Source: a virus. Taken from it: a stretch of DNA of 64,000 nt. Each line of letters starts with the position of its first letter. Within the stretch, counting starts at the first letter, position 1. Made by a program: the position numbers and the translations under genes. The stretch spans positions 62,001 to 126,000 of the IMG/VR virus record IMGVR_UViG_3300031951_000003. One strand, given 5' to 3'. The notes under the pieces are model-generated. The model made no database searches. It was not told where the DNA came from and was given only the letters and a program-made list of their open reading frames with translations. Shown here in pieces: positions 1 through 7,803 of this stretch.

Positions 1-2685
1 TAATTCATACATGTAATTAGGGTCAAGTCCACGTTTTTCCCAATAAGATAGTTCATCCGATGTTATATCTAAAACATCTTCTTGAAGTTTATCTTGGTCT
101 CCATCTTCGAATGGCATACCGTTGATTAGTTCACATTGTTCTCCCGTAAAAATTCCCCTTTCTTCAGGATTCGTAACAAGTAGTTGGTCACGAACGTCTT
201 GTTTATAAACAACAAGTAAAGGTTCAATTCTTTTGTTGAAAGTTACAATTGCTCTTGGAACATTATATTCACCTGTCAGATTGGGGTTATTTTCTAATAT
301 GTTTGCATCCAACATGTAACAATTAATCTGAACACTGTCTCCCTTTTTTTGGACATCACCATGAGAGGCTTTGACACCATTATTAACATACATAATAACA
401 TCTCCCAAGTTTACACCTATCCCCGTTTGAAGTGCAAGTTCCATGTGTGCCATACGGGACATTGTATTCCCTGCTTTAGTCTTTTGGGTTAATCTTTTTT
501 TATAATCCTCGAGTGTTAACTTAACTTTCGCTCTTTGTGCAATCTTTGAAAGGGGAATTTGTTGGTTGAATATTTTTTGAAGATACTCATAATAATATTC
601 CACGAAGTCTTTACCCTTACCCTCCAAAAGTAATTTGATACCTTTATCCAAAAACTCCTCGATATACAATGGAAGTTTTTTTGATTTGATGGAATTGCCA
701 GTCAATTTAATCTTTCCTTTGGCGTCCATGACCGCATAATTTTTTCTGGCAAGATTAATACATGAAGGCCACACACCATCAGTATCGAGAGCCATCTCAC
801 CCCTCATGAATATGTCATTGTATTCTGCAACGTCCGCTTCAGGACCTTTATAAACTTTTCCCGCCTTTACCTTCCAATTCAACCCACGACCAACATAGTG
901 ATGACTTTCCACATCATCGGGACTGGAGAAGTTTACACCGTCTGTATCCATTACAAGTGGGACATAACCCTTAGACATAAAAAATTTAATCATTTGTCTC
1001 AGATATTGTCTACCTGTGCAAGTAATCTGTTCCCCCATATACATGTCACCCCAAGCAAAAACTTGTGGAGCAGACAAAGCACCAAACATGGAGTTGATGA
1101 ATATTTTGATGGGCAATTGTTTGTTTGAATATGATGCGGACTTTTGTGGGTCAGACTTTTCAAACTCTTCCGCAAGTTGTTTGTAACGAATACGTGTGTC
1201 ACGGAAATACTTCAACATTCCTTTCATCGCACCTGTCACATCACAATCAGGAAATACATCATGCACAAGCTGAATAGAGGGGTATAGAGAGGAGAAGTCG
1301 AGCTTTAATACATTCTTACTATAACCAACCTTAAGTAGTCGAGAAAGACCTCCTACGAAGTCTGTCTTCGATTGTTTGGCAGGGATTGCCAGTCCGTGTT
1401 TGTATGACCAAGCAAGCATCAGCATTTTCCAAAGAGTCGCAGTTCCCATGGTTGATACTCTTTCGTAAGTCGTAGGAATCATAGATGCAAGTAGAAATGA
1501 CGCTTGGTTAAATTCTTTATCCACAGCCAAGGTTTCTTCCAAGTCATCATCAAGATATCTCTCAACAAGATTGTCACCAGTAGTTTTGATATAAATGTCA
1601 TTTCTTTTTTCACATACCTCATCAATCTTTGGGTCCAAACCAACCTTCTTGTAATTACCGTTTTTAATATTTAACCAATATTCTTCCTTAGCGGCATAAA
1701 ATTTTCCAATGTCCGTGTGTTCGATATAAACACGGTCAGGAGCCTCTTTATTAATAAACTTTGTGATATACTTCAAACCAGCCGCCTTGATATTTGAATT
1801 GATGGCTTGAGCTCTTCGAACAGCATGAATTATATCGATTACATTATATCCCCAAATTGATGTTTGAAGAAAATCTTCGACTTCATTTGCTAATTTGAGA
1901 ATCGTATCTTTTCTTGTGTATGAGTGTTGGGGATGTAAGGATTTAATCGCCTTCCTCATATCTAAACCAAGTCTTTGACCTCTTTCGAATATCCAGTGCC
2001 AGTCGAAGTTTGCCGAATTATATCCACCTATGATTGATGGTTTGAGTTGGTCAATCACATTGAAGAACTCCTGTATAGCACCCTTCTCTTGTGATTCATC
2101 CAAACATTCAATTACTCTATGATATCCTTTATTGGTCTTAATTCCTATCATGAATATTCTACCATCTTTGGGGTCTAACGCATTTGTTTCCAAGTCAAAT
2201 ACAAGACGTGTCACATCATCATAATCAGTAAACCCCTTGAATAATCTTTTTTCTTTAGAGACCAAATATTGTTCTACAGGTGGAAGGATTAATATTTTAT
2301 CTTTCGTTTTTTCTCCCCATGGGTCGCATCCACCATCTCTAAAAAACTGAATCAGTTCTCTGTATCCCTTGAGCGATTTTACCATATAGGTCAAACCGTT
2401 TTCTAATCTTTCATTATCCTTTGTATCTAATTTTTGTATTACAATTCCATATTTTGTCATGGCTTCTTTTTGAGCCATTTTGGAATCGTTGTAGAAATTT
2501 ACACCACGTAAATCACCGACCCATGCGAATGGGATAAAAGTGTCTTTACGTATTTCCTTACCTTTACCAGGTATTTCTTTTACCTTGAAAATTGAATTGG
2601 AGACGTAGTCAAATTCTATTGCTACAATAAATTCTTCGGGGTCGTTTCCTAATAGGAAAGACTCAATTGCTTCGTGACTGAACAT
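1..2685 (-). CDS. Family B DNA polymerase, 3' end truncated by window
   Basis: The reading frame is open from the ATG at 2685 to base 1 (895 residues seen, C-terminus missing). Exonuclease motifs are VFDLET (about residue 163) and YNSANFDW. Polymerase motif A is DFSSLYPSI (about 463), motif B is KIFINSMFG (about 528) and motif C is VMDTDGVNF (about 580). The order and spacing are those of a proofreading family B replicase, presumably the phage replicative polymerase. Motif C ends DTDG where DTDS is usual; both aspartates are kept. The gene starts with no Shine-Dalgarno and has a 64-base leader after a TATTTAT element, with a hairpin in that leader. Family assignment is firm; the replicative role is inferred. 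Confidence 0.95.
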   Translation of the reverse strand, partial: MFSHEAIESFLLGNDPEEFIVAIEFDYVSNSIFKVKEIPGKGKEIRKDTFIPFAWVGDLRGVNFYNDSKMAQKEAMTKYGIVIQKLDTKDNERLENGLTYMVKSLKGYRELIQFFRDGGCDPWGEKTKDKILILPPVEQYLVSKEKRLFKGFTDYDDVTRLVFDLETNALDPKDGRIFMIGIKTNKGYHRVIECLDESQEKGAIQEFFNVIDQLKPSIIGGYNSANFDWHWIFERGQRLGLDMRKAIKSLHPQHSYTRKDTILKLANEVEDFLQTSIWGYNVIDIIHAVRRAQAINSNIKAAGLKYITKFINKEAPDRVYIEHTDIGKFYAAKEEYWLNIKNGNYKKVGLDPKIDEVCEKRNDIYIKTTGDNLVERYLDDDLEETLAVDKEFNQASFLLASMIPTTYERVSTMGTATLWKMLMLAWSYKHGLAIPAKQSKTDFVGGLSRLLKVGYSKNVLKLDFSSLYPSIQLVHDVFPDCDVTGAMKGMLKYFRDTRIRYKQLAEEFEKSDPQKSASYSNKQLPIKIFINSMFGALSAPQVFAWGDMYMGEQITCTGRQYLRQMIKFFMSKGYVPLVMDTDGVNFSSPDDVESHHYVGRGLNWKVKAGKVYKGPEADVAEYNDIFMRGEMALDTDGVWPSCINLARKNYAVMDAKGKIKLTGNSIKSKKLPLYIEEFLDKGIKLLLEGKGKDFVEYYYEYLQKIFNQQIPLSKIAQRAKVKLTLEDYKKRLTQKTKAGNTMSRMAHMELALQTGIGVNLGDVIMYVNNGVKASHGDVQKKGDSVQINCYMLDANILENNPNLTGEYNVPRAIVTFNKRIEPLLVVYKQDVRDQLLVTNPEERGIFTGEQCELINGMPFEDGDQDKLQEDVLDITSDELSYWEKRGLDPNYMYEL

Positions 2686-2711
2686 ATGATTAAGACGAGT
2701 GGTTTATTGGC

Positions 2712-2734
2712 TTTCACACTATCGTGAAATTCAC
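2712..2734 (-). promoter_or_regulatory. Hairpin/operator-like repeats in the polymerase leader
   Basis: Between the TATTTAT element and the polymerase ATG, TTTCAC (2712-2717) faces GTGAAA (2724-2729) across a 6-base loop. GTGAAATTCAC (2724-2734) adds an overlapping palindrome, so three TTTCAC/GTGAA half-sites lie in 23 bases. T4 polymerase represses its own translation through a leader hairpin; a similar role here is only inferred. Confidence 0.45.
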
Positions 2735-2749
2735 CTTACTCATTCAATA

Positions 2750-2757
2750 ATAAATAT
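2750..2757 (-). promoter_or_regulatory. Late-type element ATATTTAT before polymerase
   Basis: Sense-strand ATATTTAT, 64 bases before the polymerase ATG. It matches the TATTTAT core found before many genes of this window, but the distance is unusually long, so this copy is less certain. Confidence 0.4.
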
Positions 2758-2781
2758 AAAAAAAATTAAGTCTTAATCAAA

Positions 2782-3159
2782 TCAACAACACGCAGTTTCG
2801 GAAATGAAACTTGGTTGAATATTAATATAAAGTTGTTCTCTGATTGGAAGAATTAAATTTCCTTCATCATTTTTGATTAAGAATTGTCCTTCGTATCTTC
2901 CTGGCGTATCAGTATCTCTCGAAGTAAATTTGAAATAAATGTAGTATTCTGCAGGAGCACCAGGGTCCAAAATGAGATTAACTATTTCACATGGGGCTGA
3001 AACTATTTTTGGAATCCCAGTCTCATAATCTATCATAGTGAAATATATTGTGGAAACCTCCAACGCTTCCATAAACTGAATATACCCCGCTCTACCGTCT
3101 TTTACGACTTGCATTTTCAAAACTGGTAACGTAGCATTTTGTTTGATATAAAATTCCAT
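2782..3159 (-). CDS. Small putative virion protein
   Basis: A 125-residue protein with no signal peptide or membrane segment, mostly alternating hydrophobic and polar residues as in a beta-sandwich, ending in a Cys pair. I do not recognise the family. Its N-terminus (MEFYIKQNATLPVLKM) and Asp/Gly-rich middle resemble small Ig-like tail accessory proteins. It sits between the polymerase and the glycosyltransferases, with a TATTTAT element only 4 bases before its ATG, which points to late, possibly leaderless expression. The virion role is inferred from the promoter type and composition only. Confidence 0.6.
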   Translation of the reverse strand: MEFYIKQNATLPVLKMQVVKDGRAGYIQFMEALEVSTIYFTMIDYETGIPKIVSAPCEIVNLILDPGAPAEYYIYFKFTSRDTDTPGRYEGQFLIKNDEGNLILPIREQLYINIQPSFISETACC

Positions 3160-3163
3160 AACA

Positions 3164-3171
3164 ATAAATAT
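3164..3171 (-). promoter_or_regulatory. Late-type element ATATTTAT, 4 bases from ATG
   Basis: Sense-strand ATATTTAT ending 4 bases before the ATG at 3159. At this spacing a -10-like element would place the transcript start at or beside the start codon. Confidence 0.6.
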
Positions 3172-3175
3172 ATTG

Positions 3176-4849
3176 TTAGGACTCTTTACGTAACTCTCTG
3201 TTGTAATGTTCGAAACGGTCGTGTTCAGTTGGTGTCATTAGAAGTAAACCAGGATTTAATTTTTCTTCTTTTGTCAGTTGATACATATGACTCATCCACG
3301 TTTGTTCAAATGGATGTGCCCAAGTAACATCCAAAAACATTTTTTTGTTACCTGGTCTTGAAATAATTTGAGGCCAGTTACAATAATATATGTCGCCTGT
3401 CGCATATGGAACTTTTCTGTGTGAAAGAACTTTTTTGAACTCTGTCTTTGGCGCATTCGGGTCCAATCCTATTTGTGGTAATCTTGGATTTAAGGGCCAA
3501 TACTTTGACCTAACATCTTGAGGAACATTATACCAAGACCATTGAGTCCCGTTATCTCCGTAGAATTCAGAATAATTCAATTTTAAGAAATCAAAGTTTT
3601 CCTTTTGCATTATTTGCATCGAGATTGAAAATAGATTTGGTTCGTATCTTGAAAAACCGTTTTTACATTTCGAACCTTCATTCGGATAAAAAAACATGTC
3701 ATCTTCAAAAAACAAATAATAATCCAAATCTGTTTCTTCAAAATGTTCTGCAATCCACTGCCTTCCTCCACAAATACCCAAGTTATCTTTTTTGATATGT
3801 TCAAAATTATATTCATCACAAAGTTGTTTATACTCTTCTGTTGTTGACAAATCACTTGAGTTATCAAGTAAGAATTTTTTTGTTTTAAGTATGAATTCTT
3901 TATCATACATTAACATTGAATTAATCAACGTTTTGAATTGGTTTGGACTATTGAAAGTTATAACATATAGACCAACTTTGTTAATATCCAAATTTGAAAC
4001 TTGTCTATGAACTGATTCTGTTTTTACTTTCAAATCATCGTTCTTCAAATCCTCAAAAAATTTACCTAACAAACCATTTGATTCTATTTCAAAATAATTT
4101 ATTAACTCGGAGTGTCTATAACACATTATGCTGAATAAAGATTCTTCAGTTCCCATATATCCCGAATCCAAGGTTTCTTTCATCAGAGAATAATATATTG
4201 AATTGATTTCTGATATTGAGTGTTTTGGTCCACCGAAGAACCCACCTCTAGCAACCCTCTCAACTTTAGCACCTGCCATAGAGTTCATCTTATCGAAATT
4301 GAACCCGTGGACTTCTGTATTAGCTTCATAAGGAAAACAAACGAAACTGAATTTGGAGATATATTTTACTAATTTATCCAAAACCTTGTCGTGTGTAAAG
4401 TAACCAGGATGCACAGTATTTGTCAACCCACCGTCAATCCAAAACAGATATTCTGAATCAAACCTATCCATTATTTTTGCATCATTCAAAAGATAAACTT
4501 TTGACATAACCAACGGGTTATAGTTTTCCAATCTCGATTGAGTTGAATCTTTTAACCAACCAACTTGATTATACCACTCAGGGTTATTTCTTATGTTTTG
4601 GATTTTATCAAAAAATTCATTATTCCTGAACCAAGACATGTCTCTTACAATAAATTGTGTATTTGACTTATCCCTTTTTGAAAAAACAAATTCCTCTAAA
4701 CTTTTATCACCATAGATAATCATATTGGTATTGACATCCAATAGTTTTTCAAATTTATCCAAATAATGTTGAAAAGGTCTTGACCAACCTTCACTTAAAT
4801 CACCTCTTCCGATGTCCCAAATTCCTGTTACAAGTGTTATATTACTCAT
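3176..4849 (-). CDS. HtrL/YibB-like protein fused to a glycosyltransferase-like domain
   Basis: A 557-residue protein. Residues 1 to about 270 resemble the HtrL/YibB family: an N-terminal ITLVTGIWDIGRGD and the core FWIDGGLTNTVHP, followed by an Arg/Gly-rich GGFFGG segment. From about residue 290 a second domain begins (VGLYVITFNSPNQF) with a GT-A look and an acidic YLFFEDDMFF that could bind metal and sugar nucleotide. HtrL/YibB proteins are found in lipopolysaccharide loci and their chemistry is poorly known. The gene overlaps the next upstream gene by 8 bases in a four-gene glycosylation cluster. The two-domain reading is my inference; the sugar is unknown. Confidence 0.72.
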   Translation of the reverse strand: MSNITLVTGIWDIGRGDLSEGWSRPFQHYLDKFEKLLDVNTNMIIYGDKSLEEFVFSKRDKSNTQFIVRDMSWFRNNEFFDKIQNIRNNPEWYNQVGWLKDSTQSRLENYNPLVMSKVYLLNDAKIMDRFDSEYLFWIDGGLTNTVHPGYFTHDKVLDKLVKYISKFSFVCFPYEANTEVHGFNFDKMNSMAGAKVERVARGGFFGGPKHSISEINSIYYSLMKETLDSGYMGTEESLFSIMCYRHSELINYFEIESNGLLGKFFEDLKNDDLKVKTESVHRQVSNLDINKVGLYVITFNSPNQFKTLINSMLMYDKEFILKTKKFLLDNSSDLSTTEEYKQLCDEYNFEHIKKDNLGICGGRQWIAEHFEETDLDYYLFFEDDMFFYPNEGSKCKNGFSRYEPNLFSISMQIMQKENFDFLKLNYSEFYGDNGTQWSWYNVPQDVRSKYWPLNPRLPQIGLDPNAPKTEFKKVLSHRKVPYATGDIYYCNWPQIISRPGNKKMFLDVTWAHPFEQTWMSHMYQLTKEEKLNPGLLLMTPTEHDRFEHYNRELRKES

Positions 4850-5726
4850 AAATTCTTTTAAATTCTTCTAATATTTTATAGAAACTTTTATTTTTCTGAA
4901 ATAACTCATCTGTTACACCTTGAGGTGCATTATCCCTGCACCACCAAATATCAAAATGTTTTCTCTCAAATAACTCAATATGATTGAAATACATAAGAGT
5001 CATTATTTGTTCTTCATGAGGTAAACCCTCATCGTTAGATAAAACTTCTTGGACATAGTTTTCGAATATATTGACTATATTATCCCACTTGTCCCTGTGA
5101 CCACCAAACAATCCTCCTATGATATGAATACTTCTATCATAATTTTTATACCATCTTGGACTTACAGTTCCTGACCAATAGTTTCTTTCATTTTCTTTTC
5201 CTAAAATTAAAAATTTGTCTTTAGTGTCTTCTATCAAATTTTTCAAAAAATCATTATCAAACAAATTGCTTTCATAAAATCTTCTTAAGGCATGTTTTGT
5301 TTCAGTCAAATACTTGAGAGGTATTAAACCACAATGGGATAATCCCGCGTCTATCCAATAATAGTTATCGTAGGATTTATCCTCATTCCACCACCATGAA
5401 AATTTAGAATATTGTATTTCGATACATCTATCCCCTCTTTTAATCTCATCGACATTTTTTCTCGAATCAATTAAATGTTTAAACTTGGAATTTGAAATAT
5501 CGTATGTTGTAAATTTCAACTTGGATTCTGGTATATTGTTTTCTTCATAGAAAAATTTCTTTAGGGAATCTATTTCTCTATCCGAGGTATAACATAAAAA
5601 ATCCGCATCGGTCATCTTCAATAATGACAATAAACTATATCTATAGTGGGCACCTCTGTTAGGTCTACCACCAAATTCAGTTCCATAAAGGTCACTATAA
5701 ATTGCGGTTATAAACTTAGTTGACAT
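4842..5726 (-). CDS. HtrL/YibB-like protein, probable glycosyltransferase
   Basis: A 294-residue protein related to the first domain of the neighbouring 557-residue protein. Both start with a strand (FITAIYSDLYG) and share the core YYWIDAGLSHCG and a glycine-rich IIGGLFGGH segment. The family is associated with surface polysaccharide loci. It overlaps both neighbours by 8 to 11 bases, so translation is probably coupled. Function is inferred from the family and from its position between glycosyltransferases. Confidence 0.7.
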   Translation of the reverse strand: MSTKFITAIYSDLYGTEFGGRPNRGAHYRYSLLSLLKMTDADFLCYTSDREIDSLKKFFYEENNIPESKLKFTTYDISNSKFKHLIDSRKNVDEIKRGDRCIEIQYSKFSWWWNEDKSYDNYYWIDAGLSHCGLIPLKYLTETKHALRRFYESNLFDNDFLKNLIEDTKDKFLILGKENERNYWSGTVSPRWYKNYDRSIHIIGGLFGGHRDKWDNIVNIFENYVQEVLSNDEGLPHEEQIMTLMYFNHIELFERKHFDIWWCRDNAPQGVTDELFQKNKSFYKILEEFKRIYE

Positions 5727-6459
5727 TATAAGGTAAATATTTTTTTTCTGTTTTCATTTTTTTATTTTCTGATTCATTCAAAAATCTGTGATTAATCTTG
5801 ATTGGTGAATAGACATTCCAATTGTATGTTTGGGCGTAGAAATTGTTATACATTCCCTGCGACACATCAGAATAAGAATTTTTCTGAGGGGCAATTGGTA
5901 AGATTGGTGCATATGATTGAATTGAAGGATACACATGTTTTACCAATTGTTCATCAATAGGAATGATAAAATCACCACTATAAAAACACTTATCTTTAAT
6001 TTTTTCTATTTTTTCGAAAGATGATTCATCGTATATCAGAATATTTGTTGCGAAAGTTTCGGTCAATCTTTCATGTGGTTTTGGAGGTAAGTTTGTCAAA
6101 TCCAAAAGCATACTGTATTTTTCACTGACGTTCATTGGACGATTGAGTGTTGGAGAAAGATTCAATACACCAAAATCAATTCCATTTATATTTCTCTCCA
6201 AATCCTCAATGAAATTTTTTGCATAAGGCATAAATACACAATCATCTTCTATCACCATTACTCTCTTGTAACCTCTTTCTTTAGCCATTTCAATTATTGA
6301 CAAATGAGAAAGAGCACAACCCATATAATCGTTACGTGGAACAGCCTTAAACAAATCGTAATCCCAACCGATGTAATTCATCTCGAACTTTATATCTTCA
6401 AGTCTGTCAGGTCTACTTTCCAAATTTATAACAAATTTTGGTATGTCTTTGAAAATCAT
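5716..6459 (-). CDS. Glycosyltransferase family 25
   Basis: A 247-residue protein beginning KFVINLESRPDRL, then CALSHLSIIEMAKERG and VMVIEDDCVF. These are the ordered hallmarks of GT25 (lipooligosaccharide galactosyltransferases and relatives): an N-terminal Asn-Leu-x-x-Arg-x-Asp-Arg strand, the Cys-xx-SH helix and the metal-binding EDD. The length is normal. It overlaps the upstream GT60-like gene by one base. The acceptor is not shown by the sequence; the nearby Thr/Pro-rich virion proteins are candidates. Confidence 0.88.
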   Translation of the reverse strand: MIFKDIPKFVINLESRPDRLEDIKFEMNYIGWDYDLFKAVPRNDYMGCALSHLSIIEMAKERGYKRVMVIEDDCVFMPYAKNFIEDLERNINGIDFGVLNLSPTLNRPMNVSEKYSMLLDLTNLPPKPHERLTETFATNILIYDESSFEKIEKIKDKCFYSGDFIIPIDEQLVKHVYPSIQSYAPILPIAPQKNSYSDVSQGMYNNFYAQTYNWNVYSPIKINHRFLNESENKKMKTEKKYLPYNVN

Positions 6460-7733
6460 TAGCTTACAACATTATGATTTAATTGTCCAGTGATTCTATC
6501 ACACCATCCTTTTGATACCGAGTGAGGCCAAACAACCCAATATGTGGGAGTAACGTCCGTTTGAAATTCTCTCCAAATCTTACAATATTTGTCAGGGTCT
6601 CTCATATAACCAGCAATTTCATTTTTGTCGGAGTCCTTTCTGAATAAAGTTTCGTCGTTAGGTCCGTGGAAAGCCACAACCCAAAAATCATAATCCGTTT
6701 CAGGAACCTGTGAGTATCCAATATCTATACAATGTTTGAATACCTTAGCAAAATCATTTTTCCAATCTTCCTCTGATGAATAGTTATATGGGTTTGGAGG
6801 ATAATTCTTATCGAGTGTATATTTTTGAACAGCTCTCTTTTCAAATAAAATACCAGCATACTTCTCATATTCTCTTAAAGTTCTCACAGGACCAAAACCA
6901 TAAGGTCCATCATGACCCTCTTGGGTTTCACCATCCATACCAAAAAGTTTTCTGTTGGTCAAATGGGATACTTTGTTTTTCTCACCCCAAGTTTTGTCAT
7001 CATCCCATTGTTTTGTCCTACCCTTACGTGTGTATTCATGATAGACAACAGGAATGTGAGGGTGAAATAAATCATAACCCCATGTGTAAGCTCTAGCTGC
7101 AATTGAGATTTCTTCTCCGTGGAAGTAATATTCAGGATTGTGTTGGACTTCTAGAGAAAACTGACCCAAAGTAAAACAAAAATGTGCAGAATAAAATCTC
7201 GCTGTTACGGGTTTTGTCATCTCTCTCCAACCAGGAATTGTTTCAGGGAGAAAAAACACAGCACCCTCAGGAATGAATCTATCAAATGCCATTCTCCAAG
7301 CATCTTGTGCCCTTCCCGCTGGGTCATTTTCAGGGTCAAAGGAGGGCACATAACCCGTAAGTAGAGGTTTTTCATACCCATCCTTTTGTAGACCCTTAAT
7401 CATTTTTATTAATATTTCATCCCAATCCTTTACAAATCTCATGTGGGAATCAATTTGCATTGTGTATCCTTCACCATCGTAAAGTTGTTGGGTTAAGTTT
7501 CTTGCCCAACAAACGCCTCTAGATTCTTGATAAGGTATATCTAAAATCTTGAATCTTTTATCTTCTCTAAACTCATCTAAGTTGTCAAATCCATCTGTTT
7601 CACTAAATTGTCTTGCGATTGAGAAAACCAAGTTCTTTGGTTTTTTAGCGTTTGCAATCATATCTTTGAGTGTTGGAACTAACTGTGGGTCCCTGTATGA
7701 TGCGATTTGAATAAAAATTTTACTGTTAGACAT
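6459..7733 (-). CDS. GT60-like N-acetylglucosaminyltransferase
   Basis: A 424-residue protein that opens with IFIQIASYRDPQL and contains SRGVCWARNLTQQLYDGE followed by MQIDSHMRFVKDWDE, then YFHGEEISIAARAYTWG and VVYHEY. These are the signature segments of the GlcNAc/GT60 family, whose studied members attach GlcNAc to protein hydroxyproline (Dictyostelium Skp1). The IDSHMRF segment holds the metal-binding acidic residues. It is the first gene of the cluster after a terminator and lies directly downstream of a 672-residue Thr/Pro-rich protein, an attractive acceptor. Family is clear; the substrate is inferred. Confidence 0.88.
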   Translation of the reverse strand: MSNSKIFIQIASYRDPQLVPTLKDMIANAKKPKNLVFSIARQFSETDGFDNLDEFREDKRFKILDIPYQESRGVCWARNLTQQLYDGEGYTMQIDSHMRFVKDWDEILIKMIKGLQKDGYEKPLLTGYVPSFDPENDPAGRAQDAWRMAFDRFIPEGAVFFLPETIPGWREMTKPVTARFYSAHFCFTLGQFSLEVQHNPEYYFHGEEISIAARAYTWGYDLFHPHIPVVYHEYTRKGRTKQWDDDKTWGEKNKVSHLTNRKLFGMDGETQEGHDGPYGFGPVRTLREYEKYAGILFEKRAVQKYTLDKNYPPNPYNYSSEEDWKNDFAKVFKHCIDIGYSQVPETDYDFWVVAFHGPNDETLFRKDSDKNEIAGYMRDPDKYCKIWREFQTDVTPTYWVVWPHSVSKGWCDRITGQLNHNVVS

Positions 7734-7756
7734 ATTATCTTTTTGTCTAAAAATAA

Positions 7757-7784
7757 AAAACCCTCCACGAAAGTAGAGGGTTTT
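7757..7784 (-). terminator. Rho-independent terminator
   Basis: AAAACCCTC (757-765) pairs with GAGGGTTTT (776-784) and, read on the minus strand, is followed by a T-rich run. It closes the Thr/Pro-rich gene ending at 7804 and separates it from the glycosyltransferase cluster. Confidence 0.85.
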
Positions 7785-7803
7785 ATCTTTATTATTTTTA
7801 AAT

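Noticed and set aside
898-1202. Short open frames on both strands
   Set aside because: They lie in other frames of the DNA polymerase gene, whose motifs are intact through this region.
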